Assembly (NCBI RefSeq): GCF_000381545.1
Contig: NZ_KB906689.1
Location: 57,890 to 121,889, forward strand
Source: Rhodonellum psychrophilum GCM71 = DSM 17998
GTDB lineage: Bacteria; Bacteroidota; Bacteroidia; Cytophagales; Cyclobacteriaceae
Length of the DNA stretch: 64,000 nt
Reading direction: 5' to 3'
Position 1 is the first letter of the stretch. Each line of letters starts with the position of its first letter. A program made the translations under genes and the position numbers. Below are positions 9,292 through 18,340 of this stretch, piece by piece. Under the pieces are notes generated by a model that saw nothing but the letters and a program-made list of their open reading frames with translations, was not told where the DNA came from and ran no database searches.

Positions 9292-10296
9292 ATGAACACT
9301 TCAGACATTATATTTTACTCAGATCCGGATGGCCATGTCAAGGTCGAGGTCTATTTTGAGGAGGAGAGTTTTTGGCTGTCACAAAAGCGGATGGCAGAAT
9401 TATTTGGTAAGGATGTACGCACAATCAATGAGCACCTAAAAAATATATTTGATAGTGGTGAGCTGAATCCTGATCCAACTATCCGGAAATTCCGGATAGT
9501 TCAAAACGAAGGAAACAGAGAAGTTTCCAGGGAAGTAGACTTCTACAATTTGGATGCTGTCATCTCGGTGGGTTATCGGGTCAATAGTTTTCAGGCTACA
9601 CAATTTAGAATCTGGGCGACCAAGACCTTAAAAGAATATATCATCAAGGGTTTTGTGATGGACGATGAAAGGCTAAAACAGGGAAGCCGTTTCGGTAAAG
9701 ATTACTTTGATGAGCTTCTTGAAAGGATCAGGGAGATCCGGGCAAGTGAAAGGCGTTTTTATCAAAAAATTACCGACATCTATGCACAGTGCAGCATCGA
9801 TTATAATCCTAAATCAGAGGTCACTAGAGAATTTTATCAGACTGTGCAGAATAAGCTTCACTGGGCCATCACGGGCCATACAGCAGCTGAACTGATCGCG
9901 CAGCGGTCAGATGCTTCCAAACCGAAGATGGGTTTAACCAACTGGAAAAACTCCCCTGAGGGAAAGATCATAAAATCGGATATAGCCATAGCCAAAAACT
10001 ACCTTTCTGAAAAAGAAATTTCAGAACTGAACAGGGTGGTGACCATGTATCTGGATTATGCGGAAAATCAGGCAGCTCGGCAGGTCCCAATGAAAATGAC
10101 CGATTGGATTGGTAAGTTGGACGCATTTTTACAGTTCAACGAATACAACCTGCTCACAGATGCAGGCAAGATGTCCCACAAGGTGGCATTAAAACTGGCC
10201 AACAAGGAATTTGACGAGTACCGCGTTACACAGGATAAGCATTACGAAAGCGATTTTGACAAGGAAGCGAAAAAGCTTAAAAAGAAGAAACCATGA
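9292..10296 (+). CDS. RhuM family protein
   Basis: The 334-residue protein matches the virulence RhuM family. The N-terminal half carries the diagnostic pattern FWLSQKRMAELFGKDVRTINEHLKNIF, a helix-turn-helix-like DNA-binding region, then the FYNLDAVISVGYRVNS motif. The second half includes NKLHWAITGHTAAELI and the conserved DYAENQA region. RhuM genes are very often inserted inside type I restriction operons, as here between hsdM and hsdS; their biochemical role is not settled. The last base of the stop region overlaps the hsdS start (ATGA at 10293-10296), so it is translated as part of the operon. Confidence 0.88.
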   Translation: MNTSDIIFYSDPDGHVKVEVYFEEESFWLSQKRMAELFGKDVRTINEHLKNIFDSGELNPDPTIRKFRIVQNEGNREVSREVDFYNLDAVISVGYRVNSFQATQFRIWATKTLKEYIIKGFVMDDERLKQGSRFGKDYFDELLERIREIRASERRFYQKITDIYAQCSIDYNPKSEVTREFYQTVQNKLHWAITGHTAAELIAQRSDASKPKMGLTNWKNSPEGKIIKSDIAIAKNYLSEKEISELNRVVTMYLDYAENQAARQVPMKMTDWIGKLDAFLQFNEYNLLTDAGKMSHKVALKLANKEFDEYRVTQDKHYESDFDKEAKKLKKKKP

Positions 10297-11591
10297 GTAT
10301 AAGTCAGAGTGGATTGATGGAAGAAAAAGAAAAGGTTCCGGCTGGATATAAGAAATCTTCTGTTGGAATTATCCCGAAGGAATGGGAGGTTGTCAAATTG
10401 GATCAAATTGGAAGCTTTTTAAAGGGAAAAGGAGTTCCAAAAAGTGAGATTATCGACAATGGTCTGCCGTGTTTAACTTACGGTGAACTTTACACAAAGC
10501 ACCATGATATAATACAAAAATTTAATTCCTATATAAACACGCAATCTTCAAAAAACAGCAGGGGTTTACATTATGGAGATATTCTATTTGCAGGATCAGG
10601 TGAAACTTTAAAAGAGATTGGTAAAAGTGTAGCATTTGTTAATGATCATGAAGCATATGCAGGAGGAGACATAATAATATTAAGACAAGTAAAGAATAAT
10701 CCACACTTTTTAGGGTACTTTTTAAACCATCAAATTGTAAATAGACAAAAATATCGATTAGGTCAAGGGCATTCGGTTGTACATATTTATGCCAGTGGTC
10801 TAAAAGATTTGAAAATCCCTCTTCCCCCCCTTCCCCAGCAGCAAAAGATAGCGGAAATCCTCAGCACCTGGGACAGGGCAATCGAGCATACCCAAGGGAT
10901 AATCGACCAATTGAAGGTCAGGAACAAGGGTCTTGCCCAGCAGTTGCTGACTGGGAAGAAAAGGCTGAAGGGGTTTGAGGGGGAGTGGAATGAAAGCACT
11001 CTAGACTCCATAGCTCAACGGGTCACTAGGAAAAATGAAGAATTAGATGATACCGTCGTTACAATTTCCGCACAAAGGGGGCTTGTACTTCAAGAGGATT
11101 TTTTCAAAAAACGGGTAGCTAGTGAAACACTCTCAAACTACTATCTAATCCATAAAGGTGAATTTGCTTACAATAAAAGCTATTCAAAAGGATATCCGAT
11201 GGGAGCATTTAAGCGTCTTGATAAATTTGATAAAGCCGTCGTGACCACTCTGTATATTTGTTTCAAATTGCGAACAAATGTCAATTCAGATTATATGACT
11301 TATTGTTTCGAAGCAGGATTAATGATTCCTGGCTTGATGCGAATAGCTCAAGAAGGGGGGAGAGCCCATGGTCTTTTGAATATTGGAATCCAAGACTTCC
11401 TAAACTTAAAATTAAATCTCCCAAATCTTGAAGAGCAAGAAAAAATCACCAAAGTACTTGGAAGTGCTTATCAGGAGCAAAAATCTTTTGAAATCAAATT
11501 GGCCACTTTAAAAGACCAGAAAAAAGGGTTGATGCAGCAGTTGTTGACGGGAAAAATGAGAGTAAAAACAGACTTGCAAGGAGACAATTAA
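10293..11591 (+). CDS. hsdS: Type I restriction specificity subunit, full length
   Basis: The 432-residue protein has the classic TRD1-conserved-TRD2-conserved layout. TRD1 spans about residues 20-165, the central conserved helix region runs from PLPPLPQQQKIAEIL to QQLLTGKKRLKGF (about residues 172-230), TRD2 spans about 231-370, and the distal repeat runs from LEEQEKITKVL to QQLLTGKMRV. It sets the DNA target of the HsdMS methylase and HsdRMS nuclease. Both TRDs are visibly AT-rich while the central conserved part is GC-richer and close in style to hsdM, suggesting TRD cassette exchange. The QQLLTGK repeats encode near-identical DNA, which could support recombination between halves. Confidence 0.93.
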   Translation: MSISQSGLMEEKEKVPAGYKKSSVGIIPKEWEVVKLDQIGSFLKGKGVPKSEIIDNGLPCLTYGELYTKHHDIIQKFNSYINTQSSKNSRGLHYGDILFAGSGETLKEIGKSVAFVNDHEAYAGGDIIILRQVKNNPHFLGYFLNHQIVNRQKYRLGQGHSVVHIYASGLKDLKIPLPPLPQQQKIAEILSTWDRAIEHTQGIIDQLKVRNKGLAQQLLTGKKRLKGFEGEWNESTLDSIAQRVTRKNEELDDTVVTISAQRGLVLQEDFFKKRVASETLSNYYLIHKGEFAYNKSYSKGYPMGAFKRLDKFDKAVVTTLYICFKLRTNVNSDYMTYCFEAGLMIPGLMRIAQEGGRAHGLLNIGIQDFLNLKLNLPNLEEQEKITKVLGSAYQEQKSFEIKLATLKDQKKGLMQQLLTGKMRVKTDLQGDN

Positions 11592-11602
11592 ATTTTAGCT
11601 AT

Positions 11603-12307
11603 ATGAGGTGTAGGAATATTTATATTGACGAAAGCTGCCATTTGGAACATGACGGAATGCCAGTAATGTGCCTGGGATATACCAAAATTAATACCGCGTC
11701 TTATGAAGTTTTAAAAGAAGGAATCAAGGCCATTAAATTAAAACACCATTCTCCTACTGAGATTAAATGGAACAAGGTTTCAAAGTCTAGGATTCCTTTA
11801 TACTTTGAACTCATTGATTTCTTCTTCAAGCAGCCTATCCAGTTCAGATGTATCCTTGTGAAATACAAGGAGAGGTTAGATCACGAGGCCTTCAACAAAG
11901 GGGATCATGACAGCTTTTATTATAAACTCGTTTACTTTTTACTTAAATCAGCAACCAATCCGCCAGACATATTTTATCGGAGTTATATGGATATTAAGGA
12001 TACCAGGGGTCAAGAAAGATTAGCGCAGATTAAGAAGGTATTCAACTCTAAATATAAAGGGAATTCTCCTTTCACCCATTTTCAGCATATCCGGTCCGAA
12101 GAAAATGAATTCCTTCAGTTGACGGATATGTTTATCGGTGCCATTACCTATAAGTCCAGAAAAGAACACCTAAAACCTGGTGCCTCCGAAGTCAAAAACC
12201 AGATCCTAAACTACCTGGAGGGAAGATCAGGCTATCAATTGGACGAAGGTACCGAGCCCTGGGAGGAAAAATTCAATATTTTCGATCATCAACCAAAAGC
12301 AAAATAA
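11603..12307 (+). CDS. DUF3800 family protein
   Basis: The 234-residue protein shows DUF3800 marks: the N-terminal IYIDES strand with acidic residues, the EIKW segment near residue 53, and the C-terminal QLTDMFIGAITY motif with Asp. The family is thought to have an RNase H-like fold with acidic active-site residues, and it is common in defence islands and on mobile elements; its reaction is not established. It starts 11 bp after hsdS, inside the restriction operon, and its stop shares one base with the next start (TAATG at 12305-12309). The partner gene is therefore probably co-translated with it. Confidence 0.8.
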   Translation: MRCRNIYIDESCHLEHDGMPVMCLGYTKINTASYEVLKEGIKAIKLKHHSPTEIKWNKVSKSRIPLYFELIDFFFKQPIQFRCILVKYKERLDHEAFNKGDHDSFYYKLVYFLLKSATNPPDIFYRSYMDIKDTRGQERLAQIKKVFNSKYKGNSPFTHFQHIRSEENEFLQLTDMFIGAITYKSRKEHLKPGASEVKNQILNYLEGRSGYQLDEGTEPWEEKFNIFDHQPKAK

Positions 12308-12804
12308 TGTTGGAGTTGGATGAGTTAGAAGACCTATTTGATGATCTTGATATTGACGGGCCAACCCCAGATCAGCTTTATAAAATATATGGCATATTTC
12401 TCCGAGACTTTGACCAAAAGCCTCTAATAATTAAAGGCAAACAGCTTACTTTCAACAGAAATAGGTCCAATCACCCGCTATGTAAAGGTAAGTTTCAGTG
12501 CTTTGAGCATATCATTACACGTGAGAGTAAAATTGCAGGGAGGAGAAATTTTGACAGAGAAAGATCCAACAAGCTCCATTGGATTAGACCAATTCTGTCA
12601 AATGTTACCGATTCCAGAATTAAATGTTTTGAAAAAATAAATGACAAAAGAGAAAACCAACATTTTTATTGGTATGAGGAAAAATCGTTTATAGTTATTT
12701 TACGGGAGATAAATTCTAACTTAATGCTTATTACATCATTTTCAGTTGATAAGTATGAAAAGAATAAATTCAGAAAATGGTATGAGGAATCGAATAAAAA
12801 ATAA
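12307..12804 (+). CDS. Hypothetical protein coupled to the DUF3800 gene
   Basis: A 165-residue protein with an acidic N-terminus (ELDELEDLFDDLDIDGPTPDQLYKIYGIF) and a basic middle region containing HPLCKGKFQCFEHIITRESKIAGRRNFDRERSNKLHWIRP read in separate parts. The Cys/His/Arg-rich middle might bind nucleic acid or metal, but no known motif is complete. No signal peptide or membrane segment. The TAATG overlap with the DUF3800 gene suggests the two act together. I do not recognise the family. Confidence 0.65.
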   Translation: MLELDELEDLFDDLDIDGPTPDQLYKIYGIFLRDFDQKPLIIKGKQLTFNRNRSNHPLCKGKFQCFEHIITRESKIAGRRNFDRERSNKLHWIRPILSNVTDSRIKCFEKINDKRENQHFYWYEEKSFIVILREINSNLMLITSFSVDKYEKNKFRKWYEESNKK

Positions 12805-12896
12805 AAAACCTCGCTTCGAAAGCGAGGAACGCAACTTAAGGCATTGCGATGTAGTGAACATGTCACTAGCCACGTCCTTTACCCTTTGGGCAATGA
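12796..12896 (-). ncRNA. Candidate structured small RNA, about 100 nt, between the restriction genes
   Basis: Read on the minus strand, a full promoter plan is present: TTTG at 12932-12929, a 19-bp spacer, and TACTTTTG (perfect TAnnTTTG) at 12909-12902. Transcription would start near 12896. The transcript would fold: an outer 6-bp stem pairs 12890-12895 with 12842-12847, enclosing a perfect hairpin at 12852-12868 (TAGTGA/TCACTA, loop of 5). It ends in a perfect 8-bp stem (12809-12827, CCTCGCTT/AAGCGAGG) followed by a minus-strand T-tract at 12808-12796. No convincing ORF is inside. Its target and role are unknown. Promoter, fold and terminator are seen in sequence; that it is expressed is inferred. 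Confidence 0.6.
12809..12827 (-). terminator. Intrinsic terminator of the minus-strand small RNA
   Basis: Perfect 8-bp stem CCTCGCTT/AAGCGAGG with a 3-nt loop. On the minus strand it is followed by six T and then further T-rich sequence. On the plus strand no T-run follows, so it would serve the minus-strand transcript best, though it may also act weakly for the gene ending at 12804. Confidence 0.7.
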
Positions 12897-12901
12897 CTTT
12901 A

Positions 12902-12932
12902 CAAAAGTAATAATATTATTACCAAATACAAA
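12902..12932 (-). promoter_or_regulatory. Bacteroidota-type promoter of the small RNA
   Basis: TTTG (12932-12929), 19-bp spacing, TACTTTTG (12909-12902) on the minus strand. This agrees with the -33 TTTG / -7 TAnnTTTG consensus known for the primary sigma factor of Bacteroidota. Confidence 0.6.
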
Positions 12933-13385
12933 AAACAATTGGCAACGATTTAAAGACTAATTAATACATTTTAATTCATTTAACATGCAAAAGGTCTTAA
13001 AACACATCGGTTTGAGAAGGTTCCAAAAAAACAGAGGCTTGGAAAATAAAGGAATAAACTAGGGAATAAAAAAAGCCACAATGGATATACCTTCATTTAC
13101 AGAAGATCGCATTAGCCAAATCCAAACCTCAAGCTGCTGATGCAAGTGGGATGGAAAAGTTCAGAGATAGATTTTCTGATAATTAGGAGGTGAAAAAATA
13201 GTACCCTCAAAAATTGGCAAGAATGCAACGAAAATTTTGGATATGACCTAAAACAATCGGTTTGTTCCTCTACAGGAAAAGGCAAAGGAAAAAATATTAA
13301 AAGTTAAAAGGGAAAGGGATTATAACCCGAAAAGAGGGAGATAGAACTGGATATTGTGAAATAATATTAGATTAAAGATAAATCA
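12905..13385. other. Gene-poor spacer upstream of hsdR
   Basis: The stretch between the small-RNA promoter and hsdR holds no intact gene. It contains the decayed hsdR 5' copy described separately (13081-13165) and otherwise AT-rich, stop-filled sequence that must carry the hsdR promoter if hsdR is not transcribed from the upstream genes. Confidence 0.5.
13081..13165 (+). pseudogene. Decayed duplicate of the hsdR 5' end
   Basis: An ATG at 13081 begins a frame reading MDIPSFTEDRISQIQTSSC then stop, which parallels the true HsdR start MEAPSFKEDHISQLSALK at 13386. The DNA similarity extends past the stop with a 1-base shift (CTGCTGATG.AAGTGGGATGGAAAAG against CTACTGATGAACATGGGCTGGAAATA, compared in parts). 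It is a degenerate copy of about the first 28 codons, 305 bp upstream of the real gene. It cannot make a functional protein. Confidence 0.75.
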
Positions 13386-16300
13386 ATGGAAGCACCATCA
13401 TTTAAAGAAGATCACATTAGCCAACTTTCAGCGCTAAAACTACTGATGAACATGGGCTGGAAATACCTCAGTCCAGAACAGGCATTGGAAGCTCGGGGAG
13501 GAAGGACTTCCAATGTTTTGATGGAAACCATCCTAAAAAATCAGCTCCAGGAAATTAACAAGATCGAATACAAGCAAAAAGAATTTTCTTTTTCTGAAAA
13601 CAATATCAATAATTCCATATTGGCTTTACGAGATCTGCCGATACAGGATGGTTTTTTGGTAGCCAATAAGACTTTTTATGAACTCATCACTTTGGGCAAA
13701 AGCTTTGAACAATCGGTTTTGGGGGACAAGAAAAGTTTTTCGTTTCATTATATAGACTGGAAAAATTCTGATAATAATGTTTATCATGTAACCGAGGAGT
13801 ACAGCGTCCTTCGCAGCGGAAAAAGCGAATCCTCTCCAAGTAGTCATTACCGTCCCGACATCGTGCTTTTCATCAATGGGATACCTGTGGTGGTAATCGA
13901 ATGCAAAAGCCCCAAAATAAAGCAGCCATTGGATAAATCCATCGAACAGCACCTGCGTAATCAGCAGGAAGATGGCATCAGGGCACTATATCAGTATTCC
14001 AATATGGTAATGGGCCTTGCCTGTAATACAGCAAGCTATGCCACTACCGCCACTCCAAAAGAGTTTTGGAGTGTATGGAAGGAATTGTTTTCTAATCAAA
14101 CTAAAGAGACAGCCTGGTTGGAAGAATTAAAATCCACCAAGAATAAACCTTTGCCAAACGATGAGCGGACCGTACTATTTAAGGAGCGTTTTAAAAATGT
14201 ATGGACTTTATTTGAAAATCTTGAAAAAGAAGAGCAATTCATTACAGAACAGGATAAGCTCCTATTCAACCTTTGCAATCAAGATCGGCTATTGGACATC
14301 ATGTACAATTTTACCCTCTTTGACGATGGGATAAAGAAAGTCACCCGATACCAGCAGTATTTTGCTGTAAGAAATACCCTTAATAAAATAGCCCAAAAAG
14401 GTCCTCAGGGAAAAAGAGAAGGCGGAGTCATCTGGCACACCCAAGGAAGCGGTAAATCCCTGACCATGGTCATGCTGGCACAACTCATAGCGACCCATCC
14501 CCTTATCAAAAACCCTAAGATTGTGCTGGTAACGGATAGGGTGGATCTGGATGACCAGATTACCCAAACCTTTCAAAAGTGTCAATTGCCAGTAGAAAAC
14601 GCTTCTACCGGAACTGACCTCGTCGATCTTTTATCAAGCAGCGCTGATACTGTCATCACTACCTTGATACACAAATTTGAGGCGGCAGTCAAACAGAGTA
14701 AAAAACCTTTTACATCTTCTGAAATTTTTGTCCTGGTAGATGAAGGCCATAGAAGCCAATACGGCACTTTTAACATCAAGATGCAAAAGGTCTTTCCAAA
14801 TGCCTGCTTCCTCGCCTTCACAGGTACGCCATTGATGAAAAAAGAAAAGAGTACCGCCAATAAATTTGGTGGACTCATAGATGTCTATTCCATTACTGAT
14901 GCTGTTGCAGATGGTGCCGTAGTACCTCTTTTATATGAAGGGAGACATAACCTTATTGAGGTTAATGAAAAACCCTTGGACAATTATTTTGAAAAGGTAT
15001 CGGAACCGCTCACTCCCTACGGCAAGGCTTCTTTAAAACGAAAATTCAGTTCCACCAATCAGCTTAATAAAGCAGATCAGGTAATCTATGCCAGGGCCTG
15101 GGATATTTCTGATCACTATGAGCAACATGTTCAAGGAATTACTTTTGGCACCCTGAAAGCAAAAGGGCAGCTGGTGGCCCCTAATAAAACTACAGCTATA
15201 CGTTACCGACAATATTTGAAGGAAATCAATAAGGTTTCCTGTGAAGTACTGATCTCTGCACCTGATGTAAGGGAAAACCATGATGATGCTTTTGAGGAGA
15301 GTGATGATCTTGTCTTGAAGTTCTGGAAAAGTATGATCGACAAATATGGTAAAACAGAAACCTATGAAAAGTCTCTGATCAATGGATTTAAGAAGCAAAA
15401 TGATCCGGAGATCATCATCGTAGTGGATAAATTGCTGACAGGTTTTGATGCACCAAACAACTACGTCCTGTACCTGACACGACCTCTAAAAGAACATACA
15501 TTATTACAAGCCATTGCTAGGGTCAATAGATTGGCTCCCGGAAAAGAGCACGGCCTTATAATTGATTACTACGGAAATTTGGAAAACCTTGATCTGGCAC
15601 TCAAAACCTATTCGGGAGATCTGAATTTTGACAAAACGGACTTGGAAGGCACGATGACCAATATTGCTGAAGAAATTAAGAAATTGCCACAGGCCCATTC
15701 AGAAGTGTGGGATATTTTCAAAACCGTTAAGAACAAATATGATGAAGCGGCTTACGAAGAGCTACTTCGGGATGAGGCTATCAGACATCAGTTTTATGAG
15801 AAGGTTTCCGTTTTTGCCCGATTATTAAAGCTTGCACTTTCAAGTATCGAGTTCATTAATAATTATACAGAAAAACATATTAAGAAGTATAAAGATGACA
15901 TCAAGTTTTTCCTGGGATTGAGAATATCGGTAAAGCGTAGGTATTTTGATGATCTGGAATACAAAGAATATGAATCCCAAGTACAAAAGCTAATTGACAA
16001 GCACATCACAACAGAAGGGGATGTGCTTAGAATTACTGATCAGGTAAATATTTTTGACAAGGAACTTAGGGAAAAGGAAGTTGAAAAACTGACCAGCAAA
16101 GCTGCCAAGGCTGACCATATTGCCAGCAGGACGATCAAGGCTATCAATATAAAGATGAATGAGGATCCCGTCTTCTTCAAGAAGCTTTCCCGACTGATCA
16201 GGGATACCATAGAAGATTATCACCAAAAGAGGATTTCCGAAGTAGAGTTCCTAAACAGAGCAAAGGATTACGAAGGCCAGTTTCACAATGGGCAGAAAGA

Positions 16301-16628
16301 TAACGTTCCGGATAATCTAAAAGGTAATGACACAGCGATTGCCATATATAATCTGGTACAGGAAATAATGGGTAAGCACATTTTAGATGAGAGTTTATCA
16401 GCCACCATAGCAGAAGGAATCGATAAACGTATCCGTTTAGGTGTGTTTGAAAATGGTACACCAATCATTGATTGGGCGAACAAAACTGATATTGAAGGCC
16501 AGATCAGAATTGATATAGATGATTATCTATTTGATATAAAAGCAAAGGAGGGAATCGATTTACCCTTTGATAAAATAGACCAGTTGGTGGAAGAGGGATT
16601 GAAGATAGCGAAAGTGAAATATGTCTAA
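13386..16628 (+). CDS. hsdR: Type I restriction endonuclease subunit R
   Basis: The 1080-residue protein has the HsdR order. The N-terminal nuclease domain has RPDIVLF (Asp158) and VIECKSP (Glu172, Lys174), the PD-(D/E)XK site. The translocase has Walker A TQGSGKS (residues 352-358), Walker B-like DEGH (452-455), FTGTP (motif III) and a second RecA fold with LLTGFDAP and QAIARVNR (motif VI). A long helical C-terminal region binds the methylase core. It cleaves unmodified DNA after ATP-driven translocation. It is separated from hsdS by three genes' worth of inserted sequence (DUF3800, unknown gene, small RNA). The last 8 bp overlap the next gene. Confidence 0.95.
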   Translation: MEAPSFKEDHISQLSALKLLMNMGWKYLSPEQALEARGGRTSNVLMETILKNQLQEINKIEYKQKEFSFSENNINNSILALRDLPIQDGFLVANKTFYELITLGKSFEQSVLGDKKSFSFHYIDWKNSDNNVYHVTEEYSVLRSGKSESSPSSHYRPDIVLFINGIPVVVIECKSPKIKQPLDKSIEQHLRNQQEDGIRALYQYSNMVMGLACNTASYATTATPKEFWSVWKELFSNQTKETAWLEELKSTKNKPLPNDERTVLFKERFKNVWTLFENLEKEEQFITEQDKLLFNLCNQDRLLDIMYNFTLFDDGIKKVTRYQQYFAVRNTLNKIAQKGPQGKREGGVIWHTQGSGKSLTMVMLAQLIATHPLIKNPKIVLVTDRVDLDDQITQTFQKCQLPVENASTGTDLVDLLSSSADTVITTLIHKFEAAVKQSKKPFTSSEIFVLVDEGHRSQYGTFNIKMQKVFPNACFLAFTGTPLMKKEKSTANKFGGLIDVYSITDAVADGAVVPLLYEGRHNLIEVNEKPLDNYFEKVSEPLTPYGKASLKRKFSSTNQLNKADQVIYARAWDISDHYEQHVQGITFGTLKAKGQLVAPNKTTAIRYRQYLKEINKVSCEVLISAPDVRENHDDAFEESDDLVLKFWKSMIDKYGKTETYEKSLINGFKKQNDPEIIIVVDKLLTGFDAPNNYVLYLTRPLKEHTLLQAIARVNRLAPGKEHGLIIDYYGNLENLDLALKTYSGDLNFDKTDLEGTMTNIAEEIKKLPQAHSEVWDIFKTVKNKYDEAAYEELLRDEAIRHQFYEKVSVFARLLKLALSSIEFINNYTEKHIKKYKDDIKFFLGLRISVKRRYFDDLEYKEYESQVQKLIDKHITTEGDVLRITDQVNIFDKELREKEVEKLTSKAAKADHIASRTIKAINIKMNEDPVFFKKLSRLIRDTIEDYHQKRISEVEFLNRAKDYEGQFHNGQKDNVPDNLKGNDTAIAIYNLVQEIMGKHILDESLSATIAEGIDKRIRLGVFENGTPIIDWANKTDIEGQIRIDIDDYLFDIKAKEGIDLPFDKIDQLVEEGLKIAKVKYV

Positions 16629-17355
16629 AGTTAAAGAGGAAAGGATATTTACATTTGGTTCGAGGGAAATTACCTATGAACTGATTTATAAGGACAGAAA
16701 GTCTCTTGGGATCAGGGTTTATCCGGATTGTAAGGTTCAGGTAATAGCTCCTTCACAAACCTCAGAATCAACATTGGCAATTAAGTTGAAAAGCAAAGCC
16801 CCATGGATCCTTAAGCAGCAGAACGAGTTTCTATCCTACCATCCCCTTACCCCTCCCCGCAGATATGTGAATGGCGAAACGCATTTGTACTTAGGAAGAC
16901 AATACAGATTGACTATAACTACAGAGGAAGAGGAAAAGGAAGATGTTGTAAAGCTGAAAAGAGGTCGCATGGTAATTTATACATCAAATCAGACTAAAGA
17001 CCATCTGGAAGTAATATTGGAAAAATGGTACCGCATCAAAGCACAGGAGTGGTTTGAAAAGCTATTACCGATCTGTCAGGAAAAATTTTCTCAAAAACAT
17101 CAGTTGGCCATTTCCAACTGCAAACTTTCCCTTCACAAAATGGCAACCAGGTGGGGAAGCTGTACACCCAAAGGAAAAATAATCCTTAACCCTGAATTAA
17201 TAAAAGCCCCCAAAGGAAGTATCGAATATGTCATTATTCATGAACTCTGCCACCTCATCCACCACAACCACACAAAAACTTTTTACGAGCTTCAGGACAT
17301 CATCATGCCAGATTGGAAGAAGTGGAAGGAGAGGTTGGAGAGGGAACTAGTGTAA
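16621..17355 (+). CDS. M48-class YgjP-like (DUF45) metallopeptidase
   Basis: The 244-residue protein has the YgjP/WLM-like zinc-peptidase pattern: MATRWGSCTPKGKIILNPELIKAP read in parts, then the zinc motif HELCH at residues 207-211 followed by HHNHTKTF, supplying the third ligand region. The N-terminal part is beta-rich (VRVYPDCKVQVIAP-like). Genes of this family are very commonly the last gene after hsdR in type I systems, and here it overlaps hsdR by 8 bp. Its job in restriction is not established; a role in turnover or processing of the complex is a guess. Confidence 0.88.
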   Translation: MSKVKEERIFTFGSREITYELIYKDRKSLGIRVYPDCKVQVIAPSQTSESTLAIKLKSKAPWILKQQNEFLSYHPLTPPRRYVNGETHLYLGRQYRLTITTEEEEKEDVVKLKRGRMVIYTSNQTKDHLEVILEKWYRIKAQEWFEKLLPICQEKFSQKHQLAISNCKLSLHKMATRWGSCTPKGKIILNPELIKAPKGSIEYVIIHELCHLIHHNHTKTFYELQDIIMPDWKKWKERLERELV

Positions 17356-17540
17356 GGCAAAAAACAATCATTCGTGAAAAATTTATTTATTTGCTAAAAA
17401 CAATATGAATGCAGGTCAATTACTTCTTGATTTCTAATCCACTTCCGCAGTACCCCCCTAAATCTGATGGGCAATTCATGACTTTTTATGGGGTACACTG
17501 TTAGGTATTTAACGTTTAGTCCCTGATATTTAAAATTCTG

Positions 17541-17572
17541 CGGATGGACTTGCTACATTTGAAAGGACATAT
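17541..17572. repeat. Short dispersed repeat shared with 26296-26330
   Basis: GGATGGACTTGCTACATTTG and following AAAGG here; GGATGGACTTGCCACATTTG and AAAGGG at 26296. About 28 of 32 bases agree. Possibly two traces of one insertion element. Confidence 0.4.
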
Positions 17573-17950
17573 AGGTTAGCTCTTTTTTCAAATATGAAAC
17601 AATGAGTAAAGGATAATGGAGAAATTTGAATAGACATTTAATACAGTGACCGTAGAGTAAGAATTGAGGAGTAAATTCAATACTGAAAACGGAAAGGAAT
17701 TGGGGTTTGGAAACGATTTTGTCGGAAATCAGCCAGTGAAACATAAGGTGGGTGAATCAAAAGCTTTTCTGGAAACGAAAACCTGAATTTGTCATTGTAA
17801 CAAATTGGGTAACCACCTAAAAATCCAAAAACCAAAATTCTCTATTCGGTTTGTATCTCCCCTCACCCTCCCATGTGCCTCCAGAAGGTTCATTCCGTTC
17901 GCTTGTGCCTCACTCATTCACCACCTTCCGGCACCGCACTGCAAGAGTAA

Positions 17951-17989
17951 CCCACTATTCCATTCCGCCCTGCTGCATTCCATAGTGGG
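17951..17989. repeat. Inverted repeat in a C-rich segment
   Basis: Arms CCCACTAT (17951-17958) and ATAGTGGG (17982-17989) are perfect over 8 bp with a 23-bp loop that itself repeats CATTCC. The surrounding 200 bp is far richer in C than neighbouring spacers. Confidence 0.4.
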
Positions 17990-18340
17990 CTACACTTGCT
18001 TTTGCCTGCCCTCAAACACATCCGATAGCAGATTTCTTCATTGATTCTGTTTGTAGTACATTAACAGAGATGCAATAGTAAAGTGAATTTTAAAAATCGC
18101 CCTTACTTAGATCAAGGAAAACAAGCGTTTGGGAATAGCAAGATCATAGGTAAAGGAATCCGTTAATACGTTTCATTAAATTTTCAACAATGAGGAAAGA
18201 TCCTTGGATACCCCTATCCTGAACCATGTAATGTTTCCAGAATCCGGATATTTCAATTTCACGGATAAAAGATTCATTTCGAGGACAAAACCAATTTTTG
18301 TGATTTCACAGCTATAATACTTTGTCCATTGTAGGAGGAG

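Noticed and set aside
12666..12866. 66-codon minus-strand ORF overlapping the small-RNA candidate
   Set aside because: It starts with GTG inside the predicted RNA hairpin, runs through the terminator and lies antisense to a coding gene; no protein-like composition.
17805..18044. 79-codon ORF in the C-rich patch
   Set aside because: Proline-, serine- and cysteine-rich low-complexity reading from an odd-composition repeat-like segment; no support.
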